The notes: generated by a model not told the origin, from the letters alone. A DNA stretch of 64,000 bases from a virus (IMGVR_UViG_3300022213_000237:105568-169567); one strand, 5' to 3'. Numbered from the stretch's first letter, positions 34,084 through 43,756 are shown. A program made the numbers and translations.

Positions 34084-35135
34084 CTAGAAAGACTTTTGAT
34101 TCAAATCACTTTAAACAATTTGCGACCGTTTTGGAGGCCGTCATTTCCGGTTGGGATACTGACGAAGACCATTACACCCGCCAAAAGAGGCAGGTAGAGA
34201 CTCTTTGTAAGCTGGAGCGTGAATTCCGCAATACGTTGATTCGTGATTGGCGCGGCCCCACCGTATACAAAGCTTTCGTTAAATATGTTAGAGATGAACG
34301 CAGAAATATTTTGTCAGCACGTCCTTTCTTTCGAGAACGGCAAGATGTTTTTAAGAGCAAAATCGCTCCCGCGCTCAGAGACCGGGCCGATAAGGCACTA
34401 TACAAGTTCGATATCAACTATAGCTTCATTAGCTGGGTTCTAAGGACCAGACACTTTGCACCCCGAAGTAGAGTCATGAGACTTGCCAAGGCTGTGGGGA
34501 TGGCGAGAAAGGAATTGATTGAGATGAATATGCCTCTCGCCATTAGCCGTGCCAGAGTTTTTGCTCGTCACCGACAACAGCACCTTGAATATATGGATTT
34601 GGTCCAAACCGCCGCCGAAGGCCTTATTGCCGCTATAGATAAGTTTGTACTGCCGTATCAAAAAAGCTTTGGTGCCGTAATGTTTGGGAGAATTACAGGC
34701 GATCTCGTTGAAGCTAACAGCGAAACCCTTGTCCACTTTTTCCCTTCCGATAAGAGGAAAATTTATACCGCCAACAAACTTGTACAAAAGGGGAAAACTT
34801 TTGAAGAAATTTCAGAACATATCAACACTGAATCGAAGCGTGACTCTGATGGCGTTATTGATGCTTCTAAACCTAACATTACGACGCCTGACGAGGTACA
34901 GCAACTCCACATCGCGGCATATACGATTTCAGGAGACTCCCCCGGCTTTGAGTCAACAGATAACGACTCCTCAGGGATTGACGATTCTCCGATCCACCGA
35001 TTTGAAGCAGACGAAAGCTGGAGACCGGATGTACGATTCGAGAATGCTCAATTAACATCGGCGCTAGCTAATGAACTAAAGACTTTGTCATTATTCGAGC
35101 GAAAGCTCTTAACCCTTAAAGGAATCCATGTCTAA
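34080..35135 (+). CDS. Sigma70-family-like RNA polymerase factor
   Basis: The 351-residue protein shows sigma region 2 features: ARKELIEMNMPLAISRARVFAR, QHLEYMDLVQTAAEGLIAAIDKF (core polymerase binding and -10 region), then FPSDKRKIYTANKLVQKGKTFEEISEHIN as a region 3-like helix-turn-helix. An acidic linker and a C-terminal LTSALANELKTLSLFERKLLTLKGI, resembling the start of region 4, follow; region 4's recognition helix seems missing. The N-terminal 120 residues are helical. It could direct host polymerase to late phage promoters. Start overlaps the helicase stop; stop overlaps the GroES-like start. Confidence 0.7.
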   Translation: MTRKTFDSNHFKQFATVLEAVISGWDTDEDHYTRQKRQVETLCKLEREFRNTLIRDWRGPTVYKAFVKYVRDERRNILSARPFFRERQDVFKSKIAPALRDRADKALYKFDINYSFISWVLRTRHFAPRSRVMRLAKAVGMARKELIEMNMPLAISRARVFARHRQQHLEYMDLVQTAAEGLIAAIDKFVLPYQKSFGAVMFGRITGDLVEANSETLVHFFPSDKRKIYTANKLVQKGKTFEEISEHINTESKRDSDGVIDASKPNITTPDEVQQLHIAAYTISGDSPGFESTDNDSSGIDDSPIHRFEADESWRPDVRFENAQLTSALANELKTLSLFERKLLTLKGIHV

Positions 35136-35430
35136 AAAATTGGTAGGTTTCAATAAAAATATCGGTGTAGAGCCGCCCCATTCTTACACCGCAGAGAAGA
35201 AAATTGTAGGTGGTGTTGCGTCGCCGGTCCATCGAGTTGCAATGGCACCCCTTAAGGTTGTTATTGGCAATGGCACCAATATCGAACCAGGAATGACGGT
35301 TTATGTCCCAGCAATATTTCTGCAACATAAGTGGGCGACTGACGTGTATGAAATCGATGGTTTACGGTTCTGTCTGTTGACGGAACAAAACGTGGTCGCG
35401 GTTTCTTCAGAGGAAGACGATGCCGACTAA
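35128..35430 (+). CDS. GroES-like co-chaperonin candidate
   Basis: The 100-residue protein has GroES length and a matching beta pattern in the second half: IEPGMTVYVPAIF, then YEIDGLRFCLLTEQNVVAV, compared with GroES G-D-x-V...Y..G.E..I..E.DI.AV. The mobile-loop region around residues 15-30 (PHSYTAEKKIVGGV) is in the right place but not clearly conserved. The presence of a phage GroEL at 27674 raises the chance. Alternatively it is an unrelated small beta protein. It overlaps both neighbours by a few bases. Confidence 0.5.
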   Translation: MSKKLVGFNKNIGVEPPHSYTAEKKIVGGVASPVHRVAMAPLKVVIGNGTNIEPGMTVYVPAIFLQHKWATDVYEIDGLRFCLLTEQNVVAVSSEEDDAD

Positions 35431-36424
35431 AGTGTTGTATGTCGGAGATCCCCATGCGCGGCCCGACTGCTTGGAAGAGATGCGGAAACTCATCGACTTC
35501 ATCGCTATAACGGCGGTGCAAGAGAATGTGAGCCATATCGTTTTCCTAGGTGATCTCTTCCATACTCACAGTGTGATTCACCTCAGCGTTCTCGCCTTCT
35601 GGCGTGAAGCTTTTGCTCAGTTATGTAAATTACCTTTAGAGGTAGTGGTTCTTGTAGGAAACCACGACATGTCGGGTCGCAATGGCGACAAAAACAATGC
35701 GTTGATGTTGTATGAGCGAAATAACTGGAGAAATAGCTTGTGTATCGTTGATCGCCCTAAGTTCGGGATCATTGACGAAGATGTGATGATGTTGCCTTAT
35801 TACAAAGACAACGCTGAATTCGTTGAGGTCTGTAATGAGAATCCTACGGCAGTTGTGGTCTGTCACCAGACTTTTGATGGTTCAAAATACGAGAATGGGT
35901 TCCCTGCCAAGGACGGTGTGGAACTCAACCTGATACCTCAAAAAGTAGTAATCTCTGGTCATATCCATACACCCCAACAAATTGGGAAAGTGTGGTATCC
36001 CGGAAGCCCTCGTTGGCAGACAATTTCTGACGCAAACATAGACAGAGCCATATGGGTCGTTGAGCATGACAAAGGCGCGATCAAAATTCTAAAAGGTTAC
36101 TCTACCCATAAGGTTTGTAAACCCATAGAATTGCTAGTAGATAGGCCAGAAGAACCGGCCAAGTTGCCCGATTATGAGGCGGAAGTCATAGTGGACGTAT
36201 TTGGAGAACCGGCGCATGTGAAACAACGCGCAGAAGAACTCGAAAAGTTGGGATATCGTGTACGACAATTTCCTACCTTGACTAAGCCAGTCAGAATCAA
36301 AGAGTCCGACGGACTTCCGGAATCATTCAAAAAATTCATTGGCTCTTACAGCGCAAAGAACGGAACTCCAGCAGAGAGATTGATGGAAATGGCATCAAAG
36401 AGAATCTCCTGGTTAGGAGCTTAA
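35420..36424 (+). CDS. SbcD/Mre11-like nuclease (gp47-type)
   Basis: The 334-residue protein has the metallophosphoesterase motifs VGDPHAR (Asp10, His12), LGDLFHTH, VLVGNHDMSGR, VVVCHQTF and VISGHIHTPQQ in normal order. Length matches phage gp47 proteins. It would be the nuclease partner of the SbcC-like ATPase at 25341-27386, trimming double-strand ends. The two subunits are on opposite strands and in different operons, unlike T4 where they are adjacent. Start overlaps the preceding gene. Confidence 0.85.
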   Translation: MPTKVLYVGDPHARPDCLEEMRKLIDFIAITAVQENVSHIVFLGDLFHTHSVIHLSVLAFWREAFAQLCKLPLEVVVLVGNHDMSGRNGDKNNALMLYERNNWRNSLCIVDRPKFGIIDEDVMMLPYYKDNAEFVEVCNENPTAVVVCHQTFDGSKYENGFPAKDGVELNLIPQKVVISGHIHTPQQIGKVWYPGSPRWQTISDANIDRAIWVVEHDKGAIKILKGYSTHKVCKPIELLVDRPEEPAKLPDYEAEVIVDVFGEPAHVKQRAEELEKLGYRVRQFPTLTKPVRIKESDGLPESFKKFIGSYSAKNGTPAERLMEMASKRISWLGA

Positions 36425-36856
36425 GTGACAACGCCAACGCAAGAAGAATTGGTTCGTTTGAGAGAAATAACCCGCATGACGGGATATTTGACTAACGTTC
36501 AGATTCGTCAGCTCCAAATGTGGCCGCGTATTGTGTTGGCGGCTCACGACGCATCTGTAGAGTTTGATCCAGACACCCATGAAGTCGAAGTCGACCTTCT
36601 GGGTATTGATTACAATGCGATTTGGACGCCACAAGAGCAAATGCAGTTGTTGCCGGAGATGTTGGTTAAAGAATACCAGACACGACTTCAATACTTCGAC
36701 AAATGTGTAAAGTATTTGTTAGGTAATGAATACGGCGTGACCGTAAAGTTTAAGGGTAAAGTGTTGGGACGTTCACCTCCTACGGCTCCAGTAAGTGGCG
36801 CGCATCTACCCGATTTTGAGAGGGCCGAAGAATGGCTGAAGAAGACAAAGAAATAA
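36425..36856 (+). CDS. Hypothetical protein before terminase genes
   Basis: The 143-residue protein starts with GTG 36425, with AGGAG six bases upstream. It has helical segments (TGYLTNVQIRQLQMWPRIVL; WTPQEQMQLLPEMLVKEYQTRL) but no recognised family. It overlaps the putative small terminase gene by 25 bases. It may be a packaging or head accessory by position only. Confidence 0.7.
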   Translation: MTTPTQEELVRLREITRMTGYLTNVQIRQLQMWPRIVLAAHDASVEFDPDTHEVEVDLLGIDYNAIWTPQEQMQLLPEMLVKEYQTRLQYFDKCVKYLLGNEYGVTVKFKGKVLGRSPPTAPVSGAHLPDFERAEEWLKKTKK

Positions 36857-37461
36857 TTAAGCGCCCAGAAGACAATCTGACGAAAATAGAGCAGGAAGAG
36901 CTTACTAAGTATCGACGCAGTGATGGCTACGCGCCTTTAGCTGCGTCTACAGCCGTGCGGCTATATCAGTTGTTCTTGTTGGGCCACTCGTGTGAGGAGA
37001 TTGTACGTACAAATGATAACCGTTTTCCGTTGGGTATGGTGGTCGATGCTCGCATTCGTCATGACTGGGATCGTCGTCGCACTGAGTATATCGATAGGCT
37101 GTATGAAGAGGCTGGAAGTATGGTGCGACAACGTCAAGTGGAAAGCGCTATGTTTCTTGGGGATATGCTTGCTGCGGCGCATGCAGAGTATGGCCCCAAA
37201 TTCCAAAAGTTCATTCAATCAAGAGACCCGAAAGACCTGCCCCCAGAATTTAAAATAGATACTCCCACAAAATACAAGATGGTTATCGACGGCCTCATGA
37301 AGATAACTGGTCAAGACAAGAAAGATGCAGCCGGCGCAGCCGTCCAGGTTATCGGCAACAATGTTATGTTGCAGGAAAGCGGATCTAAAACCGTTACTTC
37401 TCAAGAAGGGTTTGACATTCTTAAGCAGCTAGAACGTCTTGATAGTGAAAAGGTGAAGTAA
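36832..37461 (+). CDS. Putative terminase small subunit
   Basis: The 209-residue protein lies directly upstream of the large terminase and ends in a TAATG overlap with it. The segment STAVRLYQLFLLGHSCEEIVRTNDNRFPLGMVVDARIRHDWDRRR resembles a helix-turn-helix DNA-recognition unit as in small terminases, followed by a helical oligomerisation region. No catalytic residues are expected. The call depends on position and HTH pattern. Confidence 0.65.
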   Translation: MAEEDKEIIKRPEDNLTKIEQEELTKYRRSDGYAPLAASTAVRLYQLFLLGHSCEEIVRTNDNRFPLGMVVDARIRHDWDRRRTEYIDRLYEEAGSMVRQRQVESAMFLGDMLAAAHAEYGPKFQKFIQSRDPKDLPPEFKIDTPTKYKMVIDGLMKITGQDKKDAAGAAVQVIGNNVMLQESGSKTVTSQEGFDILKQLERLDSEKVK

Positions 37462-40400
37462 TGGACAAGCTACCGAAATTAACTCCGGCGCAGCTAGAAT
37501 TTTTGGCTGCCAATAGAGAGCAACTTGAGCGCCGGGCGCTCTTTGCCGTCTGTATATCCAAAGAACATCTGCATGCCTGGATTAAGCGGTATCTGAAAAT
37601 CGATCTGCCGGACACAATTGTCTGCGACGATGACGTAACGACGCCTGCTTCTAACAGCACCCCCATGGACCTTGTGTGGGAAATTTATCAAAAGGCTTTA
37701 CAGGGCGATGACGAGAAGTTTCAGCGCGTACTTGCTTACGCCGCGCGGGACAGCTTTAAAACACTATCCGCTTCGGTTCTAGAAATCCTTTGTTTGTTTC
37801 ATCTTCGGCGCGACGTTGCCCACATGGCTGCCATTGAAGCCCAGGCCCAAAAGGCTGCTTCGTATGTCTCTAAGTATTTGAATTTTCCTTATTTGCGAGA
37901 CTTTGTATCAGGAAACAATAAACGTGAAATACGTATTACACGTTACGAAGATTCTCGAGGAAACATCCTTACCCCAAGAGAGTTCGAAGAACTAGAGCCT
38001 AGAGATCAGCGCAAATACGAGCCTATTTCTCATTACATGAAGATCGTCATTGCGACCCTTAGCGGTGCGAATTGTGTAGACCCTACTACTTTTATTCGTC
38101 TAGCCAATGGAGAGGATGTTCTTGCTGTAGATATTAAGTCTGGTGATGAAATTTTAAATTTTGATCTTAAAAATCACACTTGGACGACTTCTAAGGTTGG
38201 AAGTGTTGTGTCATCTATTAAAGCTGCTATGAAGGTTTCTTTGGATGACGGCTCCTATGTGGTTGTGTCCGAAGACCATCCAGTTTTGACTACTCGAGGA
38301 TGGATTCGCGCCAGAGCTTTGCGGCTTACTGACAAGGTTCTTCCTCCTCCAATTTCCAGTACAACTCAGGTAATTAAACCACCTATTTTGGCTGACGGCG
38401 TTACCTTGGAATCGTTTAGCGTCGATCAGTTAATTTTGGGTTCTGTTCTTGGTGATTCTAGTTTGACGTGGCCCAAAAATTCATCTGGAGATAATTACGG
38501 TTCGGGGCCCCGTTTTCAAGTTTATCATTGCGCGGCCCAACTTCCTTATCTTTATCACAAGAAGGAGATCTTGGAGAATGCTGGCATTAAGTGTAGCGTA
38601 TATATGGATCCACGTGGTGGTGGAAAATTAATGACTGGAGTTTTACCTCAATACGCTGACTATTATCGGATGATGTATCCTGAGAATAAGAAGCAGGTAA
38701 CCAAGGAATGGTTGTCTAAACTTACCGACGAAGGACTGGCTTATTGGTTAATGGATGACGGCTCCGGTTCTCCTCAGAAATTGGGGTCCAGAAAAGATAA
38801 ACACATTTCAATAGCTACCTGTGGTTTTAGTTTACAGGAACATCAATTAATAGTTGATTTGTTTTTAGCAAAAGGACTGAATCCCAAAATTGGGACAGTA
38901 ACAAACCAAAGCTCCAAAACTTGGAATGTGATTGAATTTGATCTTGATTCTTCTAGAGAGTTATCGTCCCGTCTCGATAAATGGATCCATCCTGTATTGA
39001 AATATAAGTTCCCCACACCATTTCAGCTTCTAGATACCAGGTGTATTGAGACTGGAGCACCAATACAGAGATCTTCTGGTCTTGGATTCAGTAGAATTAC
39101 CCGCACTCCTAAGGTCTCTGAAAGAGAAAGATGGTCTGCTTTTAGAGATATGTTTACTCGAAGTATTCAACAATTAGAATTCTTGGGCAAACGAGTAATG
39201 ATGGATATTTCTGTCGATACAGACGATGAGATGAAACGTAACTTCGTAGCTAACTCCTCGTTATTATTACATAATTCCGAGCATGTGAGTTTTATGGTTC
39301 TCGACGAACTCGACTTAGCTCCAGCTGGCCCGGTTGAAGAAGCAAAAATGATTCCCGCCCCAGGTCAGGTTCGCGGTGAACTTCCCATCACGTTCATGAC
39401 GTCGACGCGCAAGTTTGCCATCGGACTTGTTCAGCAAGAAATAGATAAAGCTCAAAAGGACAGCGATTACCATTTACAGATTCGTCATTGGAATATCATC
39501 GACGTGACGAAGCGCTGTGAACCTAAACGCCATCTGCCCGAAGAACCCAAAATTCCTATATATTATTCGGAGCACAGCCTACGGGCAATCAGTGAACCAG
39601 AGTACAACCTTCTTTCCACTGAAGAGAAGACCAAGTTCCTAAAGCAAGAAGGCTACGCTGGTTGTTTACGTAATTGTTCTTTGTTTGCTGTCTGCAAGGG
39701 GCGATTAGCTACTAAACAAAAGGTAACTGACGACAATGTTAAGCCTAGGCCGATGTTAAAGCCTATTCCTCACGTCCTCACTCAATTCAAATCAGTCAAT
39801 CCAGACCACGCTAAAGCGCAATTGATGTGCTGGAAACCTTCTTCGGAAGGACTCATATATCCCTTTTTTAATTACTCTCGTCACATGATTGATGCCGCCG
39901 AGATGTATGAAAAAATAACTGGTGAGGAAATTCCTAAAGACCAATTAAATAATTTTACCAAGGCTGACCTAATCAAGGTTCTGCAAGAACGTGAAGTCGA
40001 ATTCTATACAGGCATGGACTGGGGTTATACTCACAATTGGGCAGCTGTAACCGGGGCTAAGGTTGGTCACCGATTCTTTGTCTTTGACGTCATTGCGGTT
40101 GCTGAGCTGGAAGTCATGCAGAAGATAGAGATGTACAAAAATAAGTTGGGGTTCCTGGACGCCACTGTATTTGCTGACCCCGAAGATCGCTCTAGCATAG
40201 AGACCTTCCGAAAAAATGGTGTTCGCATGCGAAAATGGAAGAAGGGTAGCGTAATTGGTGGTATCGATGCCGTACGTACTAAACTAATGCCCGGTCTTAA
40301 TAAAGAACCGGAACTGTATTTCCTGGCTAACGATGAAGGTTGTGAGTTACTGGCGGATCGTATTGCCAAGTATGCCTGGGTTCTCGACGCTACCCAGAAA

Positions 40401-40721
40401 CCTACCGATGTTCCTAGTGATTTTGAAGATGATGAATGCGACGCCCTCAGATACGTGATTGTGAATTTGTTTGGTAATCGTAGCAATATGGTGGCGGCAA
40501 TTGGTCCCGTGGCTCCCGGCGTTCAGTACGACCCTTCCTTTCCGGCGCCACGAGATGGAATGGGAATACCTCCTGGTATTTCCGTGTATCAAAACGAGAC
40601 TATTCTTGAATCTACTACTGAAAATTGGATGGATCGTAAAATTCAAGAACTTACCGGCAACCACGAAGATCCCAACGTCCCGAAATCCGGACGTAAAGGT
40701 TCTTTCAGCTTTGATTTTTGA
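37461..40721 (+). CDS. Terminase large subunit interrupted by an intein
   Basis: The precursor is 1,086 residues; the mature protein without intein has about 685. ATPase part: deviant Walker A YAARDSFKTLSAS around residues 93-104, and Walker B VSFMVLDELDLAP right after the intein. Nuclease part (RNase H fold): TGMDWGYTHNWAAV with first Asp, FADPEDRSS and the final DDECDALRYVI. It packages phage DNA into proheads, cutting concatemers. The intein sits between Walker A and B, just before the Walker B strand, at SGAN|SEH. It follows the small subunit, with the portal two genes later, the standard order. Confidence 0.92.
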   Translation: MDKLPKLTPAQLEFLAANREQLERRALFAVCISKEHLHAWIKRYLKIDLPDTIVCDDDVTTPASNSTPMDLVWEIYQKALQGDDEKFQRVLAYAARDSFKTLSASVLEILCLFHLRRDVAHMAAIEAQAQKAASYVSKYLNFPYLRDFVSGNNKREIRITRYEDSRGNILTPREFEELEPRDQRKYEPISHYMKIVIATLSGANCVDPTTFIRLANGEDVLAVDIKSGDEILNFDLKNHTWTTSKVGSVVSSIKAAMKVSLDDGSYVVVSEDHPVLTTRGWIRARALRLTDKVLPPPISSTTQVIKPPILADGVTLESFSVDQLILGSVLGDSSLTWPKNSSGDNYGSGPRFQVYHCAAQLPYLYHKKEILENAGIKCSVYMDPRGGGKLMTGVLPQYADYYRMMYPENKKQVTKEWLSKLTDEGLAYWLMDDGSGSPQKLGSRKDKHISIATCGFSLQEHQLIVDLFLAKGLNPKIGTVTNQSSKTWNVIEFDLDSSRELSSRLDKWIHPVLKYKFPTPFQLLDTRCIETGAPIQRSSGLGFSRITRTPKVSERERWSAFRDMFTRSIQQLEFLGKRVMMDISVDTDDEMKRNFVANSSLLLHNSEHVSFMVLDELDLAPAGPVEEAKMIPAPGQVRGELPITFMTSTRKFAIGLVQQEIDKAQKDSDYHLQIRHWNIIDVTKRCEPKRHLPEEPKIPIYYSEHSLRAISEPEYNLLSTEEKTKFLKQEGYAGCLRNCSLFAVCKGRLATKQKVTDDNVKPRPMLKPIPHVLTQFKSVNPDHAKAQLMCWKPSSEGLIYPFFNYSRHMIDAAEMYEKITGEEIPKDQLNNFTKADLIKVLQEREVEFYTGMDWGYTHNWAAVTGAKVGHRFFVFDVIAVAELEVMQKIEMYKNKLGFLDATVFADPEDRSSIETFRKNGVRMRKWKKGSVIGGIDAVRTKLMPGLNKEPELYFLANDEGCELLADRIAKYAWVLDATQKPTDVPSDFEDDECDALRYVIVNLFGNRSNMVAAIGPVAPGVQYDPSFPAPRDGMGIPPGISVYQNETILESTTENWMDRKIQELTGNHEDPNVPKSGRKGSFSFDF
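38073..39275 (+). mobile_element. Intein with LAGLIDADG-type endonuclease in terminase large subunit
   Basis: A 401-codon insertion begins with Cys (CVDPTTFIRLANGEDVLAVD, block A), has VSEDHPVLTTRGWIRA (block B), and ends SLLLHN before Ser. LILGSVLGDSSL and LAYWLMDDGSGS are the two LAGLIDADG-like motifs, the second of the type found in WLMDDGS endonucleases. Ligation of SGAN to SEHVSFMVLDELD restores the terminase. Codon use here is AT-richer than the flanking gene, consistent with separate origin. Confidence 0.92.
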
Positions 40722-40755
40722 CACGGTCACAATCTTGACCAAATAGAGGAATCCC

Positions 40756-41733
40756 ATGCCCATTGTTGATATCCATTCCACCATCGTCATGTATGGTGAC
40801 GGCGAGACGCCGACCCAGAACCCGCAACGACGCTTTGTTGATTGGTCACGTCATTTAACTGGCGTGAGAATCGAAAATCCGTCAGTTCGAGAGTATGTAG
40901 CCCAACCAGGGGAACAACTCAGTATTTTCAGTGGTGTACGGTCTACCGCCATCGACAATACCACCGAGTTCGATCTCACCCTTAATCCCGTCAAGGACTC
41001 TACGTACCGATTAACGGGTTCCGGTGGTACGGCTCCGGGATTTCGTACAGCTCGGGTCTATGACGCCACAAATAACGTCCATACGATGACGGTGAATAAC
41101 AACGCCACGATGTCGATGGAAATTGGGGTCGGGAACTTCGGGGCCTCTGTTGGTGATTGGGTATTTATTCCCGATACCACGACTGGCGATAGCGCAAGTC
41201 CTTTTAATGTCGCAAATACTGGATTCTGGGTTGTTATCGCCGCCACCGCCACTAAATTGACCATGATTAGACGCGTGGGCGAAGATTTTAATGGTGTCGA
41301 TGAGGCGCCTACGGTTCCAAGCGGATCCATCCAGATCTTTTCTTCAGCTGGCGTTCAGATTGGAGATGTGGTCAAGTTAAGCTCCGGCTTTTCGCAACCC
41401 ACCCTTGGTACTTATGAAGTCGCCGAAGTTACCAGCAATTGGATTGAATTTGTTTCTGCCACTCCATTGCCGCTTGAAAGCGGAATAATCCCACTAGCCG
41501 CCAATATTATATTCTACAGTGACTTCAAACGTTTTGTTCGTGTTGAGGCGGATCAGCTCGCTATTGTGAGATTGAATGGAGACACGGGCAATACAAACGA
41601 AGTCGCCCCTCTGTTGGCTGGAGATCCAGAAGCAGTTGGACACTTTGAGAAATGGGGTCCGGTGTGGGAATTAAAGGTAGTAAATCAATCTACCGTCAAT
41701 CCTATGAAGGTTACTGTAATTTCTGCGGAATAA
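40756..41733 (+). CDS. Putative virion structural protein (beta-rich)
   Basis: The 325-residue protein lies between terminase and portal. It is beta-rich with many Thr, Gly and Val residues, such as TARVYDATNNVHTMTVNNNATMSMEIGVGNFG. Repeated short GDVV/GDWV motifs hint at linked beta domains. RBS GAGG lies upstream. A head decoration, baseplate or fibre role is possible; none is proven. Confidence 0.65.
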   Translation: MPIVDIHSTIVMYGDGETPTQNPQRRFVDWSRHLTGVRIENPSVREYVAQPGEQLSIFSGVRSTAIDNTTEFDLTLNPVKDSTYRLTGSGGTAPGFRTARVYDATNNVHTMTVNNNATMSMEIGVGNFGASVGDWVFIPDTTTGDSASPFNVANTGFWVVIAATATKLTMIRRVGEDFNGVDEAPTVPSGSIQIFSSAGVQIGDVVKLSSGFSQPTLGTYEVAEVTSNWIEFVSATPLPLESGIIPLAANIIFYSDFKRFVRVEADQLAIVRLNGDTGNTNEVAPLLAGDPEAVGHFEKWGPVWELKVVNQSTVNPMKVTVISAE

Positions 41734-41737
41734 AAAT

Positions 41738-43756
41738 ATGGCCGAAAACAAATCACCTCCAGGACCATTGCAGGCCGTCGTCGATGCTAAGGTACAGCGC
41801 TCCGGTGGGCGTATCAAATTCTCTCTTCATGATATCGATGAAGAAGGGAAGCTCCGCAAGTCCAAGGAAGAAGAAAATCCGTTGGCGGGTACCAAGCTTC
41901 AAAAAAGTTTCGTCAATTACACCGAAGACGTTAAGCGTGGGAAGGAAGTTAATCGTCTATCTTTTGAGGTAGACCCGACACACGCAAATTATTATCAGTC
42001 GTTGTGGATGCCTAAGTGGGGGCAACTTCCTGACCATGTCTTAAAACAAGTCTCCCTAAAAGATTCGTTGGTCGCCTCGATACTCACCATGCGCTCAAGC
42101 CAGATGTCTGCGTTTGGACGCGAATTGCAAGATCGCTTTGCTTCTGGTTATCGTATTGAGCCTCGGCCAGGTGTGATGGAAGATGCGTCCAATGAGCAAA
42201 AGGAGCTGCTCCAGAAGAGAATTGAAGATGCCAGTAAGTTGATTTCTACTTGCGGCTCTATCGAGGGGGTTCGTTTTGATGAGCGCATGTCTCTTTCTAC
42301 CTTTTTGTCGCTGCAAACCCGCAACGCTCTAGTTTTTGGTCGTTTTGCCACAGAAATTATATACACCCGAGATCCAGACGGAACTCGTAAATTTCACAGC
42401 TACCGGCCTGTCGATGCTGGGACCATTTACCAAGCGGCACCACGTCAAGATCATCTCAATCAAGTACGTAAAGAGGCTCTGCACCTACTTCAGCAGCTAA
42501 AAGGGCCAGATGCAGAAAAATTGAGTGCAGAAAAGTTTGAAAACGACGAATACGCCTGGGTGCAGGTGCTGGATGGCAAGCCTCGGCAAGCCTACACACC
42601 GGAAGAGATGGTCGTTCATAACATGTTTCCGTTAACGGATATTGAGTTGCGGGGTTATCCGATTAGTCCGATTGAAACCGTAATCGATGGCATCGCCACC
42701 CATATGAACATTGTACAGCACAATAAACTGTACTTTCAAAGTGGTCGAGCTGCCCGTGGTATGGTCGTCATTAAGTCACCGGACGTAGACCAGGGACTTG
42801 TGGCGCAAATACGTCAACATTTTAACGCGTCTATTAATTCTGTTTCTAACGCTTGGCGTGTACCTGTTTTTGGTGTTGACCCCGAAGATAGCGTCGAATG
42901 GGCACCCTTTGATATGTCCTCGGGCCGTGACATGGAGTTTCAATACCTATCTGACCAAAACGCGCGGGAAATTTGTTCTGCGTTCTTGATTTCGCCAGAA
43001 GAGCTACCCGGCTATCAGCACCTTAGTCGCGGCACTAACTCTCAGGCGCTTAGCGAAAGCTCTAATGAGTATAAGCTTGAGGCTGCTCGAGATGTCGGTA
43101 TCCGGCCTCTACTTAATCATTTCCAAGATTTCTTAAATGATCACATTTTACCTCTTATCGACCCCGCAGTTGCGCAGCTGTGCTCGCTAAAGCTCTACGG
43201 TCTCGATGCTGATACCGAAGAGAAAGAAGATACAGGTCTCACCAATCGTATGCAGATTGACCTGACCATGGACGAAATCCTTGAGCGTAAGGAAAAAGAT
43301 CCAGTTGGGAAAGAGTGGGGAGGGAAGTTTCTCTTCAATCCTGCTTGGCAGTCGGTGCTAGATAAGTATTTTAAGGTTTCGGACATCAAAAAACATTTCT
43401 TTGGGTTACAGCCCACAGAAGACGATGAATATGTAAGAGACCCCTTTTGGTTCAATTACCAACAGCTGAAGATGCAGGCAGAGCAAATGGAGCAACAAGC
43501 TCAGGCGCAACAACAGCAAGCTCAAGCCGAGAGCGGTGGTGAAGTCCAGGACGAAAGCCAAGAACAGGATTCTCAATTAGCTCAAAGCGCAGACAAAGCC
43601 ATTGATTTGATGAGCAAGAGCGAGAAACAACTGCCTCCCGGTAAACGGCGTTTGTTACATCTACACAAGAAAATCGTGAAAGACGCCATGGCGGAATGGG
43701 AAAAAGACAGTAAAGAAGCCTTGGCTGCGGTCGTGCAAGCCGTGAAGGACGAATAA
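41738..43756 (+). CDS. Portal protein
   Basis: The 672-residue protein has typical portal features: LKQVSLKDSLVASILTMRSSQ near residue 100, an internal RNALVFGRFATEIIYTRDPDGT stem segment, EEMVVHNMFPLTDIELRGYPISPIE, AREICSAFLISPEELPG (the clip region) and ESSNEYKLEAARDVGIRPLLNHFQDFLNDHIL, the long helix. A C-terminal Gln-rich part EQMEQQAQAQQQQAQAES ends it. It forms the 12-mer DNA gate at the capsid vertex and anchors terminase. It overlaps the following MuF-like gene as ATAATG. Confidence 0.9.
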   Translation: MAENKSPPGPLQAVVDAKVQRSGGRIKFSLHDIDEEGKLRKSKEEENPLAGTKLQKSFVNYTEDVKRGKEVNRLSFEVDPTHANYYQSLWMPKWGQLPDHVLKQVSLKDSLVASILTMRSSQMSAFGRELQDRFASGYRIEPRPGVMEDASNEQKELLQKRIEDASKLISTCGSIEGVRFDERMSLSTFLSLQTRNALVFGRFATEIIYTRDPDGTRKFHSYRPVDAGTIYQAAPRQDHLNQVRKEALHLLQQLKGPDAEKLSAEKFENDEYAWVQVLDGKPRQAYTPEEMVVHNMFPLTDIELRGYPISPIETVIDGIATHMNIVQHNKLYFQSGRAARGMVVIKSPDVDQGLVAQIRQHFNASINSVSNAWRVPVFGVDPEDSVEWAPFDMSSGRDMEFQYLSDQNAREICSAFLISPEELPGYQHLSRGTNSQALSESSNEYKLEAARDVGIRPLLNHFQDFLNDHILPLIDPAVAQLCSLKLYGLDADTEEKEDTGLTNRMQIDLTMDEILERKEKDPVGKEWGGKFLFNPAWQSVLDKYFKVSDIKKHFFGLQPTEDDEYVRDPFWFNYQQLKMQAEQMEQQAQAQQQQAQAESGGEVQDESQEQDSQLAQSADKAIDLMSKSEKQLPPGKRRLLHLHKKIVKDAMAEWEKDSKEALAAVVQAVKDE

